A DNA stretch of 64,000 nucleotides from Parapristionchus giblindavisi (lineage: Eukaryota; Nematoda; Chromadorea; Rhabditida; Diplogasteridae). How positions within the stretch are numbered: position 1 is the stretch's first letter; every line of letters starts with the position of its first letter. The notes beneath the pieces are model-generated. The model worked only from the letters and a program-made list of their open reading frames with translations. It made no database searches and was not told the DNA's origin. The stretch covers positions 186,001 through 250,000 of the forward strand of contig CALSFV010000345.1 of NCBI GenBank assembly GCA_943737045.1. The letters are read 5' to 3'. The position numbers and the translations under genes were made by a program. Positions 49,401-61,515 of the stretch are shown piece after piece.

Positions 49401-52400
49401 ATAAGAAATTGCTTGTTGGAGGCATATTTACTCACATTCTTTTACATTGATAATTATTTATGAGCACGAATAAGTAGAAAAATATATATTTCAATATCAC
49501 ATCTTTTCAAATGTCAGCTCTGATCAGTTTTGTGGCTTTAAATGACCGTATGATAGTTTTTATTCTATTTTATTTTTTGTACTTGGAAATAAACTTCATC
49601 ATCTTCTTCAACGACAAGTAGAAGAATTATCGATCGACCGTTGGTGCACATTTCTCAATAACCAACTTTACTGTCCAATTTACAGTTCAAAAATTGATAA
49701 CCCTCTTAGTGATCATATTTGACGTAAAGAAGCATAAGTAAATCACAGTTTTAATGCTATTATCAGTAATTATCATTGTACAACTCTAGCAACTCTTCTA
49801 GCTTTCTTCCTTCTTCTCCCTTTTTACCTTTTATGGCACGGTGTGACACACCTACCGGAGAAAAGAGTGGGTGGAGGTTTAAACTTTTAGCGCATACCGT
49901 ATACAGAAAACCAAAAGCGTAGTTCGCGATCACGAAGGCATTTCCGTATAAGAAAAAAATACAGATTTGAAAAAATTCGCGCCATTCCTGAATCATGAAA
50001 AAGAACATGCTTACAGTAATTAGTTACTATTGAAAAATCCTGATTAATGCCTGAATTCTGCAGGTATTGTTGTTGGGTCTCACAGCGAATAGAAAGAAAA
50101 AGCGAGAGCGCAGACATGTCAGACACTTTTTGTCTGCTAATTCTGTCGCCGATCGATTTCTCTTGTTATGTCATACCGTCTATTTCGCAATTCTTTATAT
50201 TCTTTCAATTCAATAGTCCTTCATATGCACGACCACAAACCTTTATTACAGCTCATGATAAATCTATATCACATCAGTTCACAATAAAACTATTTCAATT
50301 TTAATCTTTATCACATTAATTAATTCTCTATTTATTTCTCCACTTGTCTCGTCCCTTTCGTGCACTTGATCATCCTGGAAAAAAACTACTGTAGGGGAAA
50401 ACGAGCTTTCGTAAACCACCCTATTAAATAACATGCTAACAATAAGCTGGCGAAAAATACTCTGAGCATTAGTTTATTTGCCCTTATAATGCACATTTGC
50501 CCTACGTGCCTACTACGGTGGCGAGAACCAGTCACTAGTCACTAATTATTCTCTCTCTCCAACTAGTGCGTAATCTTTTCCACTCTCTCTGCTACTCTTC
50601 TGTCCCCTGTGGCAGCCGTGTGTTGGGGTCACGGTTGAGTAGAAATATTACTCTTTTTTCTACTCTTTTTGTTTTTTCTCGGCTCTAAGTAATCAAAATA
50701 TGCAAATCTATATAATTTTGGAATCTACAAATCAAGGGCTATTCTACAAGCCTAAAATTGACTGCAAAAGGACAATTTTAAATTTCTTCAATTTTTCAAG
50801 TCATGCATTGTAGTAAATATTTTATTAAAGTAATTCGAATAACAATGAAAAATAAAAAAAAATATAAAAATATTGATAAAGGAAATAAATTATATTATCG
50901 TCCGATTCCGATCGGATTTGAAAGAATGCATACACGAAAAATTGAAAAAAAGTGTTCTTTGACAGTCAATTGCAGACTTGGTAAATAGCTCTTAGCTTGT
51001 AGATTTCAAACATATTCAGATTTACAAATTTCGAATACTTATAGCCGAGAAATCCCAAAAGGAGTAGAAAAAGAATAGCTGAAAATAAGTCACTGATGTT
51101 GCGATGATCTCATCACTACTAACCGTCGCGCGAGAGGTCGTAAATGTGCCCCTCTCGGTTGTGTAGAGAGAGACTGTCACTAGGGCTAGTAAGTAGTGAC
51201 TGGTTCTCGCCACCCTAGTGCCTACGCCGTAACCTCCGCCGTAAGGACAGAGGAGGTTACGGCGTATGCACGCAAGGCAAATGTAACGATACGTAACGAA
51301 TGGTAGGACACTCATAGACTTTTTTATACCGCAGCGGTATTACTTATTTATACCGTATTTAAAGTGCATGCATACTAATTCTTGTGCATCTATTAATAAT
51401 ATTAATTTAAATATATAGTTTTCTTTCGTCTCATTTTGGACACCACTCCTTCGTACCATTCATTCAGAGATCAAAAGAAACCGAAATGCGACTCCCCTGA
51501 ATTTTGCCAATCAAGGATATTTCGAAAAAAAGGGAAAAAATTAAACAATATTTGCTCTTTCGAAAATATCAATGCGCTAAAGTTTACTATTGATATATTG
51601 AAACGGAAGAATTGCAAATTTGTTTCGGGGAAGTATCTGCAAAAATTTATTTAGAGAAAGTATCGAAAAAGCGAAAAACTAAAAATGCATATCTCTGCTG
51701 CCAATAGGGCAAATATTGATAAGTGGTTTACCACAATTTGTTTGCTTATTCGTTAGGGTTTTGACCACTTTTCTATGTTTATGTCACTCCTATCTTGTCG
51801 TAAAAACGTTATCACGTTATTTACCTGAAAATAAGCGAAAAATAAGCGATTTTTGACAAATCTGACCAGTTTTAAAATTTTTGGTGAAATCTGACCAGAT
51901 AGCGGAGCCAAAAATTGTTGGTCTTAGCATAATGTATGATAGCGACAAACAACGGGAGAGAATAACATCTACCAAAAAAGAAGAGTCCAATCAATTCGTA
52001 CAACAGTAAATTGGCAAAATCGTTGAAAAGCAGTTAATTAATAAAATAAATAAAACAACAACAACATACTGTATAATTGATTCGATCTGCTCGCACCAAC
52101 TCCGTTGCTGCATACCGTAAGATTCCCGTAGAATACTCTACTACAGTCTACAAAGATCAAAGATCAAAGATCATAATCTATCAAGTATGAATAGAGTATA
52201 CATACATTCTTAGTAGCATCAAGAGTGAGTAATCCAATCAAAGTCTCCATACATCCATCTTCATCAACTACATCTCTTATACAATCATCTCCTCCACTAC
52301 CAACTATATTCCATAGAGCTGATAGTGAAGCACGAATTGACTTATCATCATCTATAATTTAACAGTTTACAATATCATAATCAACAAATTTTATATAAAT

Positions 52401-55076
52401 TTCAACGTAGATTGGCCAGACATGAATACAATAAAATATAGTAAAGCATATTCATACTTCTCTGAGTGGCTTCAATAGCAGCTTTAGCCAATGGACGAGT
52501 GGCTGCGAATAGAGAATTCATTCCTTTACATGATGGCCATGAGATATTACGAAGAAGATTAGAGAAGGGCTAGAATTATGGATAATATGATATAGTATGA
52601 ACTAATCAATAAATGAAGGAGCAAGTAGCTAGTTCATTGTAAATAATAGTTTATTTAATTAATTAATTAATGATTAAAGATGACTTACAGGAACAAGATT
52701 TGGTGCATGTCGAATGATTTGAATGACAGAAGGAACGAATGAATCATATTCAGATAGATATCTCTTTGCTGATCCACATCCAAATGTTAGATTGGTTAAC
52801 ATTGAAGCTATAATCATAATGAGATTAACGATTATGTCAAAGCTATTTATTTTTCATTATCATTCTCCATAAATCTCATTAAAAATAATTCATATTCATC
52901 TTTAATTTATGTTATTTAATTTAAAATTAAACATTTTTTCATTAACAAAAAAAGCAATGAAAAAAGAACAAACCAATTTCCTTCCGTATATCTTTTCTCT
53001 CATTTCTTCTTTCATTCCTCTTCGTACTATCATTATAATATTCTCCTATATGTGATGCTTCTGCTCCCCATACAATCACTTCCAATACTAATAATTCAGC
53101 TCCTGCTTCCACTGCTCCTATAATTACAACATTAACTATATCCATATTTCTAATAGCTACAAAATGCTGCCCGGTTTAAAAAAAACAGAATAATGCCAGG
53201 CCACGTAGTTTGTTACGTCCTTTCGACCTATGACTCTATCACACGAAACATCACCATTATTCATCCTAGGAAACATCAGGAGAGTTTGAATCAAAGAAAT
53301 AAATTCATATCTACCAATAATGTATGTGTGAAACATGAATGTAACGGCTTCCATGAGACTAGACTATCATCATATCATAATTCAATATAAATATCATACC
53401 AAGTGTGATAGCAGCCTTTCTGTATTCTCCATCATATGTAAGTTCTCTCACCTGTAATCATTATCATTATCATCCATAATATCACCGAATATTCACACAA
53501 TTTGTCCCATCTCTCATTTTTGAGTGTTCATTATATTATTGATTATTCCAATATAATTTTCCAAATGTCTCGTTCATTTATAGGCAAAAGAGTGAAAGAA
53601 GTAGATATAAAAGATACAAACCTTGAATAATGCATCAATAAGTGTATTATAATATTGTTGAGATGGGCGTTGTCCACGATGAAGACGACGGACGTTTAGA
53701 ATCTATAAGGAGATATCAAGATAACATCTATATTTCAATTATACACCATTATTCAATTATTAAGATTAAAATAATCAAAACTAGTCAAAGAAAAAAACTG
53801 CCAAAGATTTGGTTCATTGACAAAGTACAAAGCTTATTCATATTTTATTACCATCTCCCTTTCATTTATACTCGTTGATCCATATAGAAATAAATATACC
53901 TGATCTCTCATTCTATTTGCATGTGTCACCATCTCACGTAGTTTCGATCGTCTGAAATCAGATACAGTAATCAATCAATATTCATTCCAATGTATTCTTC
54001 ATCCACAGTATCCCTCCATTTTGTAATTCTCTCAAACACGTGAAAAAAGGGGATTAGACCACAGAGAGTGAATGAGAAGAATGAAGTAGAAAGGGATAGG
54101 GAGAGGGAGAAGGAGAGAGAAAAGGAGAGGGAGAGAGGGAATTGAAATGGACAGTAACTTTCCTTGACCTTCACCCTACATAACTACTATAACAACAACT
54201 ACAACTCTACTATTACCCATTCTCCATTCCCTAACCCCCTCCATATATCTATACCATTCCATTCATTCATTTGAAATACTATCATCTACTATCACTATAT
54301 TTCAAAATCTCTCAAAGATAATTTAAGATTGTATCATTCATAGACTAATCAATAAAGATACAGTAATCAATGAAAGATGAACCTATTTGTATCATCTTCT
54401 CTTTCGATAGAATCCAATAACTGTTGATGTACGTCACATAGATCATCGTCATCTTCATCTGATACTGGTTTATTCCTAAATAATAAAAATAGATTATGGT
54501 AGGATACGGTATAAATATCATCATCTATAGCATACATCTATGACATACTATTGGACAACTCAAATCATAACTAAAAAATTATCAATCAATAATGAGCTAC
54601 AGTATACCTATTTCCAGCAAAATTGAGAGTCCTGAGAAGGGCGGCAATCGCATCATCTACCGGCATCTATGAATTGATAGATTATAAATAGTATTGGATG
54701 ATAGAATGGGTAGATGAAGAACATTTGGAGAAGGGTATTGTGAAAGAAGCCTCCACTCTGTCTCTCTCAGTCTTCCATCCAATTAAAATAGTCGTACTTT
54801 CATCCATCTTTCACCTCTACTTCCATTATATTTCACCAAACTTTTCCATATCTTCTATATGCTCTTTCTTCTATTCCGTACCATATTATTAAAATATATC
54901 TCTTATATATAGTACAACAATATATCAATATATGATTCAACCAGTAACTTTTACGTTGCTTAAATAGTCTATAAGTTGTTTCTAACTTCATCATTTTGAT
55001 AAACACAAGGTGTCCATACAAAAATTCTGACCTGATCATAATCGATACTTCCACTGGGATGACTCGATCGTGACAT
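43426..55076 (-). CDS. apr-1: APC/APR-1-like armadillo-repeat tumour-suppressor homologue
   Basis: Minus-strand gene from ATG 55076 (MSRSSHPSGSIDYDQ) to TAA 43426-43428. The 5' exons join in phase: 55032-55076, 54608-54666, 54383-54475, 53900-53951, 53622-53702, 53400-53451, 52974-53156, 52689-52807, 52458-52569, 52206-52351, 52070-52147, 48033-48158 and 47592-47742. APC scaffolds the beta-catenin destruction complex and binds microtubules. The armadillo region follows APC closely: ASMLTNLTFGCGSAKRYL, then LLRNISWPSCKGMNSLF, then SIRASLSALWNIVGSGGDD, then a last repeat with SSLTTVKNALYALHVIAIKD. After it comes a long Ser/Pro-rich disordered part (47400 to 43430), with SPVSYSELPDSP that may be a beta-catenin-binding 15-residue-type repeat, and a basic Ser/Pro region near 43900 that could bind microtubules. 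The junction near 47338 is unresolved (no GT in the needed phase). A 3.9 kb intron (48159-52069) is full of repeats. Confidence 0.85.
45648..45990. repeat. Three diverged tandem copies of a ~105-150-bp unit in an APC-like intron
   Basis: The phrase CAATTCACGTTTCACGAT, with variants, recurs near 45665, 45810 and 45920, each preceded by an ACTGGT/ACCAGT-like word and followed by TGGAAATATGCAG-like text in two copies. All lie within one intron. Confidence 0.65.
48655..49740. mobile_element. 1.1-kb foldback element with long arms and an internal tandem duplication
   Basis: The outer arms pair: the left has ATGTTTCTTTGCGTCA, TAAATTGGACA and TAAAGTTAGTTATT, and the right has their reverse complements near 49735-49650. 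The inner arms carry CCTACTTATTCGTG, GTGCCTCCAAGTAGT and GAGAATGTTGGTAGGCACATT, and reverse complements of these appear at 49370-49500. The left inner arm is tandemly duplicated (48940-49090 and 49093-49235). No coding frame. Confidence 0.7.
50490..51300. mobile_element. 0.8-kb foldback element with GC-richer inverted ends
   Basis: The left end (about 50489-50575) has CACATTTGCCCTACGTGCC and GGTGGCGAGAACCAGTCACTA. The right end carries the same words reversed at 51195-51290. The right arm contains an extra perfect palindrome (TACGCCGTAACCTCC...GGAGGTTACGGCGTA, 51224-51267) that the left arm lacks. Confidence 0.7.
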
Positions 55077-58037
55077 ATGAGAGGATTAATCAATAAAAGA
55101 TATTATTGATTGAATCCTCTGATCTAATCTACTTCTAGTAGTCTAGCGAAGGAAGGATGATGAATCTGAAAGAAGTACTAGTGATTAGCTTCCATCAAGA
55201 AGAAGGGAGGGGGAGGGGGTTAAAGGATGATTGGAAAAGGGTACGAAACGATAAAGTATGAAACATATGATGGAATAGTCAAAGGAAAAGAGATAGATAG
55301 AGATCAGATCAAGATGGAATAATTATATGAAGAATAGATCTAATTAAGATATATTTGGACATCAATAAGGATAGTAATAGTGATATGAATATTGAATTGA
55401 AAATAAAATAAAAGATAGTAGGACTTGTACAGGAGATTAAGAAAGAGTAGGAGAATGGGAGTCTCCCGCCAATTCTAGATGAAAGAGAGAATAGGATGAA
55501 AGGCAGAATAGAAAAAGAGGAGAAAGTATTAGAATAGAATGGGATCATTCTCATTCATTTACCATTTACTTCTTCTTCTATTCATGAAGAGATGAGGAGA
55601 CAAACCACTGTTTGTAAAAACTATGATGACGCTTAGGCGGCTATTTTGAATGATTCAAAGGTAGAGGGAGAGAGAGACCTTCTATGTTCCTCTCCCTCTG
55701 GTATCCATTCATAGTACAGACATAGTCATTACTCATTATCGGCATCTATTCTACTCTCTCCCTCTTCTTTCCCTCTCCCTCTAGAGCTCCTTCTCCCTCT
55801 CCCTCTAGAGCTCCTTCTCCCTCTCCCTCTGGTGCTCCTTCTTCTCCAATTATCAATATCCTTTCATAATGATCCATATTTGATGAATGATTGAATAGAA
55901 TAAATGACCAATCAAAGAGAATAACGATCATAAGAAGACAACAGTCCCCCTTTTGGAGCTCTATCCAATCTTGATTCCAATAACTACCCATTTGAATATC
56001 CGTATGAGTCTCAGTATAAGCTGTTATATACAATCACTATACCATCCATGATAACGATTATCAGTCCCATTATCTCTCATCCAACACATCATCAAGCTAT
56101 ACAATTATTGTTCAAAATAAAAATAAAGCATGACAGTATCATCTCTTCATCAACCATATTCCATCTATTATCTACAACTAAGATCTATCACACGTGCCAA
56201 ACATAACAACCTATATTCAAACCATTTACAAACTAGATCATACCACATTGCAGAGAGCCAATCACCCACGTAGGTTTCATTTTTACGATTGTGCAAGAAA
56301 TTTTTCTTGCTAAAAGATAAAATGCCAATATTTGCATCAATTTTCCAACCAACTCATATTCAATGTTTCCTTTCCAATTGAATATATAGTATATAAAGAA
56401 TAATTAATGTACAGTATCCCTCTCATTTGAATCATCATTGAATTGTACATTTCATACCAATTGTCATTTCTCCTCGTTCTTTTTTATAATTCATTCTTAC
56501 TTTCTATCTAGAGATGAGAGTGAGATTGACGATTGAAAGAGAAAGGACGAAAAAAGTTCGACCCTCCACCCTCCCTATCTATCTTTTTCTATCTTGCACT
56601 TCTCTTCTTCTCTCAATACAAAAAGGGGGGTTCATTCATTCGTCTCAGTATAAAAAGTGATCAACTCCGTTCGAGAATCAAACTGTATGGTTGAATGAGA
56701 GAGTGTAGAGAGATCGAATGAGATATGATAGAGTATGGTAGAATGAGAGAGTACCATATAGGGGGGAACAGAGTAACTAAGGGTAGCGCTTCTTTTCCCC
56801 TGTTCACTCTTTACTTCTTATAGAGAGAGAAGAGAGACCAATCTCGATATTTGGAGGCCGTTCCCTATTCGATTGTCATCCCTTCTCTATACATAACCAT
56901 TCCCCTATCCCCTATGTACCAACCAACTACCGTAATCATGTCCATCATCTTCCCTATGGGACACCCCTCCCCGTGTAAACACACCCCCTCCCATCCCGTT
57001 TGTTATACACCCCCTCTTATCGAAATTGACATATCACAAAATACAATGATCTCATATGTCCTTATTTAAAGATCACAACAACAACAACACAAGAAGAGTA
57101 ATACATACAAGTTACTGTAGAATAACTCCAATAGTGTACATTCTGAATAAAATGTGCACATTTTAATTACCGTATCCTTTCCACAATAACAAGAAATAGA
57201 AGAGTCTCATCATGATCTATGTTGTACAGCATAATCTAGTGTAGTCTACGGTAACATTCTACCGTACTCTTAGCACTCTGTAGATCAAGACTAATCAATG
57301 TACGATATCTATCTCATATGATCAATTCATTCAATGTGATAGCTCTACTCTCACACATAAATTAACATTGATTGATCAAATGGAATGCTTCTCTTCCATC
57401 TTCGATTATGCCGTTCATTCCTACTTTCTATTCCAATATAGTGAGAGTTGAAGAGGAGAGGATCAAGATGGAGGAGGAGATAGAACAAGCCCTCTTCTTC
57501 TTCTTCTTCAACTTTTCTCATTGAAATGGGCCATGGTCATGTTGAGTCGAGATGAAGAAGAAGGAATAAGAATGGAGAAGAAATGTGTAGAGGACTCTCA
57601 AGGTCTTCCCCCTCTACCTCTTCCATCTCCTTCTCTATCTCTATCTCTCTACTAAGAAGAGATCCTTCTTATATTGGTCAATGTGACCTTCGGCAATTCT
57701 CGCCCCTCCAAGAGGAGGAATCTCTCCTCCCCTCCGACCTCTACATGAACGAGAGTGAAGAGACAGACTGTAGAGGGAGAGAGTTGACTAAGATAGAGAG
57801 TGAGAGGACACCAAGAAACGATGGTTTTCACTATGCGAAATGGAGAGAGTATGATAGAAGGAGAAGAGGGAGAGGAGTGGGGGACATACATACTCCTCCT
57901 TCGAATAGTCAGGTCGAACAAGAGGATAGGTATAGAGAGTGAGAGGAGGAGTAGCAGTTGAACCCCCTCTGACCATCTTCAGCTTTCTCCTTCTATTCTT
58001 CATCAACTTCATCCTTTCCCTTTCCTCTTCTCCTCTT
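55077..58037. other. Intergenic region between the APC-like and Brinker-like genes
   Basis: About 3 kb between divergent genes. It holds a three-copy 24-bp repeat (CCCTCTCCCTCTAGAGCTCC plus TTCT, 55766-55840), several CT/GA tracts and a candidate but unsupported frame at 57583-57942. Both promoters should lie here. No discrete motif can be called. Confidence 0.5.
55766..55840. repeat. 24-bp tandem repeat, three copies
   Basis: Unit CCCTCTCCCTCTAGAGCTCC + TTCT repeated three times, the last with GGTGC in place of AGAGC. The apparent GEGEGALE frame on the minus strand is a product of this repeat. Confidence 0.9.
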
Positions 58038-61000
58038 ATGTCTCCATCTCCTTCTCCACCTCCATCTATCATCACTCTTCATCGACCAACTGCACGTAGA
58101 CCTTCACCCAATACAACTCTTTCATACAGTCATCTCATATCATCAAAGGATAATCATAATTCATATGAATCCATTCATTCTGATACTCCCCTTGATCTTA
58201 GTCAATCGAGATCATCTGTCATCCATGGACCTATTCATTCAGGTATCCATACTTCTTCATCTACTTCTATCTGTATATGATCAATCATACATCATTCCTC
58301 ATTCCATTTTACTATTACACATTATCTTCCAATGATCTTTGTGTCCTAATCATGAACTTCCAATCGAGGACAAAACATTAACCTGACGTCTTTCCATGTT
58401 TCAATCTTCAATCTTCATCCTTTCAGTTGATGGTTCTTCTTCATCAATTGATTGTCTTCCATCTACATCTTCTTCCATCATTCCCAAATGTGAGATTCCA
58501 TCTGCAGAATGGCTATCCAAACAATTCACTCCGAAACTTCCTCAGTTTGGACCTGCTGCCGCTACTGTAGCGCCCATGGTAGATATCGAACCAAGGTAAC
58601 GATATCAACTGATCAAAGATCAATCAGAGATTAAAGATCAATATTGATTACAGTATGTCGATGACATCAGCAACAGGATCAACATTGAATGGAGGTGGAT
58701 CATCAACATGTACATCTAATCCTCCTCGAATGAGTTATCCTCGAGAATTCAAATTAGTCGTTGTCAATTACTTCAATAACAATGGACGTAACAAGTACAG
58801 AACTTGTAAAAAGTTCTCCATCACTAAGGTACTGTACTCTTCTTCTTCTCTCCTTCTTAAATGATCTTAGATCTTGATCTCTTTGTAGTCAATGTTGAAT
58901 GGTTGGATCAATAAAGTGGATAAGATTCGTGAATCTCGACCTGGTTCATTGAAATCAGGAAGAAGTGGAAGGAAACCACAATTCCCTGATATCGAAAAAC
59001 AACTCTTCACTGAATATGAGAATGAAGTCAAATTGAGTGGAAACAAGGTAATTAATGTGATCTAAGGGTACAGTACTCTAATGATACCGTATTCAGCCAG
59101 GTAATAAATGGATCCGTGATCGAGCCCGTCAATTAGCACAAGAACGATCAGATTCATCATCTACTAGTACAGATCAAATCAATTGTCAATTCTCAGAGAG
59201 ATGGTTATCCAATTTCAAGAAGAGATTCAATATCCCTGTTGGAAGAGATAATATGTAAGTCATCAATCAATAATTACATTTACAATCATTCTAATTCCTC
59301 TTTTTCCTTCTCTCATTCATTCATTCATTCATTAACTGTACTATATGAACAGTCACCTCATAACCTTAAACCATTCTTCATTTCAAATGACCTCTATCAG
59401 TTTAATTGAGATGATGAATGACTCCGCCCACTTATTCACCCCCAGTTCTGCCTATTTCTCTATTCATTTTTTTTGCACGATGATGATCGGTTAGACGGGG
59501 GAAAGAGATGCATTTCATAAGAGAAAATAGAGAAGAGGAGAGTGAAGAGATAGAGTAGAATAGAGTGAAGGGTAGTTATGGACTAGACGATAGAGATAAA
59601 AGAGAACGGAAGACAATGAATATCATATGGAATATTTGTGAATATAGAAGGAAGATGATTAACCATTCAGACATCCAACAAGAGAATCAATAGGAGAATC
59701 TACCGTATCACTCACATCAAAGACTGACACAACCAATCGTGAACTGATTGATGATGAAGATGGTAAGTGTACTGTAATATACCTTCGGTTATTGATTATT
59801 TTGATATAAGGTATGGATGAAAGTGTATCAACTCCATCATCATCATCAACAATACCCACTATCTATTCATCTCCTATGAAACCATCAACATCTTCATCAA
59901 TTAATGAATCTATTCAATATAATAATGATGATCTCGCTACAGAATTACTTGCCAATATAGATCAATTACCCATTCAATCATTCTATGACCGATTCCCAAG
60001 GTACGAGAGGACAAATCAATATATCGATTCATTCAATCTACAGTACTCTACAGTATTCCCATTTCAGTTTGTGCAAAAAGAAACAAAATGCTTTACATCG
60101 ATCGATATCACCAGAGAGTAAAAGAGGACGACGAGTGCAATTTCCCAAAGTAGAAGAGGTTAGATCGATACTCACAGGGATACTGTATCCTGAAGATGAT
60201 ATCAATCAATAAATGGATGAACAATTCAGATATTGAATACACGAGTGCAATCACGAACGAAGATGGGTTTAAAGATAACTAATAAATGGTTACAGGTTCG
60301 TATGAATGAATAAATTTGATAGAATATGATATCAAATGGAATGAGTACACTACGAAAATGAAATCAAAAAAAGAAGCAAAAAAAACATTTAAATTGGTGA
60401 TTCTTATATGCGCAAGTGGAATAGTTAGAATTGATGGCAGTAGGGAATATATCTATGAATGTTAAGATATATAAGATATGGATGATTATAGGATGAAGCT
60501 CGAGAGATCGCTTCAACAGTGTGTCCAAGTGCAATGGAAGAAGCGAATAAACAAGGGCGGAGTATATTCTCTGAACATTGGTTAAGTAACTTCAAGAGAA
60601 GATTCAATATTCAATCATCCAATATACATACACTCAATGATCTACGTAAGTATTCATACTCATTATATATCAATCCACTATTGAACAACTATATTTGATA
60701 AAAACAATCCAACAGAATAGAGATTAAGATAGAGAGCTGAAGTTTAGTGTGAAAGGAAAAGTATAATAATATAATTATAAGTATAATAGACGTTGAGAAG
60801 GATTATATGAACAGTGGAGAAAATAAGAGATGGAAGAGGATAAGATGAATAGAATCATAAGATGGAATATGTAGAGGAGGGCAACCATTAATTAGTATCC
60901 CCTCCATACCGACAAAGGAGGAAGAGGTCGAGATGAGACATATGTTCAATACAAATTATTCATTCATATGAGGAAATATAGTTGAAGCTAGAGACATTTA

Positions 61001-61515
61001 AAGAGACCTGTACATGGAATGTAGAGAAAGAAGGAGAGTAGCATGGACCCATTGTATACATACTGATCACTCCATAGCTATAATATACTATCTCTATGCT
61101 TGATCTGACCTAATACTATAGGTGGACTATATAAACATAGGCTTCTTATGATCTCCCCATGCAACTGTATGCATACAAACACAATGCCATCATTATAGGG
61201 AGTGAAGAGACGCCATCTACATCTAATATGACCTCATCTACACTATCTACGGTGACTACTCCACTAACATCATCATCTACTGTATCATCAACATGTCCAA
61301 TCCATTCAAAATCATCATCATTCATACCAATTCAATCATCTTCATCTAATATCTTTTCACCTTTTTCCTCATTTACTTCATCTATTCCATTAGGTGGTAT
61401 TCCATCTTCTCGTACAGTTTCTGATTCATCTCAATCTAATCCATCTCCTATCATAGATCAATCCTCACTTGAATGGTTACTATTACAACAATCAGTTGGT
61501 CAATGGTATTTCTAA
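58038..61515 (+). CDS. Brinker-like DNA-binding protein: PLDLS motif, Brinker-type HTH, two CENP-B-type HTH regions, 11 exons, 591 aa
   Basis: Exons 58038-58242, 58427-58595, 58654-58828, 58889-59047, 59097-59254, 59671-59762, 59811-60000, 60068-60158, 60230-60295, 60492-60645 and 61199-61515 join in phase to 591 aa. Near residue 50 is DTPLDLS, a PxDLS-type motif that binds the CtBP co-repressor. Around residue 150 is a Brinker-type helix-turn-helix (YPREFKLVVVNYF, then TCKKFSITKSMLNGWINKVD). It is followed by a CENP-B/Tc5-type HTH ending FSERWLSNFKKRFNI and, after a Ser-rich linker, a second one (RGRRVQFPKVEE to FSEHWLSNFKRRFNI). The Ser/Thr-rich tail ends QQSVGQWYF. In flies Brinker is a repressor that recruits CtBP; by analogy this is likely a sequence-specific repressor. 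The start is the ATG of MSPSPSP; an earlier in-frame start is possible. Confidence 0.8.

Larger units (their letters stand above)
48225..51965. mobile_element. Composite element bounded by inverted repeats, filling the 3.9-kb APC-like intron
   Basis: The left end (48225-48345) and right end (about 51855-51965) share, in inverted orientation, TATGATAGCGAC/GATAGCGACCATAC, CATACATT, CCAACAAT, CGCTATCTG and two copies of a TCTGACCAGTTTT-type word. Between them lie two further foldback elements (48655-49740 and 50490-51300). No transposase frame was seen, so it would be non-autonomous or a nest of several insertions. Confidence 0.6.

Noticed and set aside
57583..57942. 119-codon plus-strand frame upstream of the Brinker-like gene
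   Set aside because: No family resemblance, low-complexity start, a competing frame on the other strand and no splice into the next exon. It may be 5' UTR.
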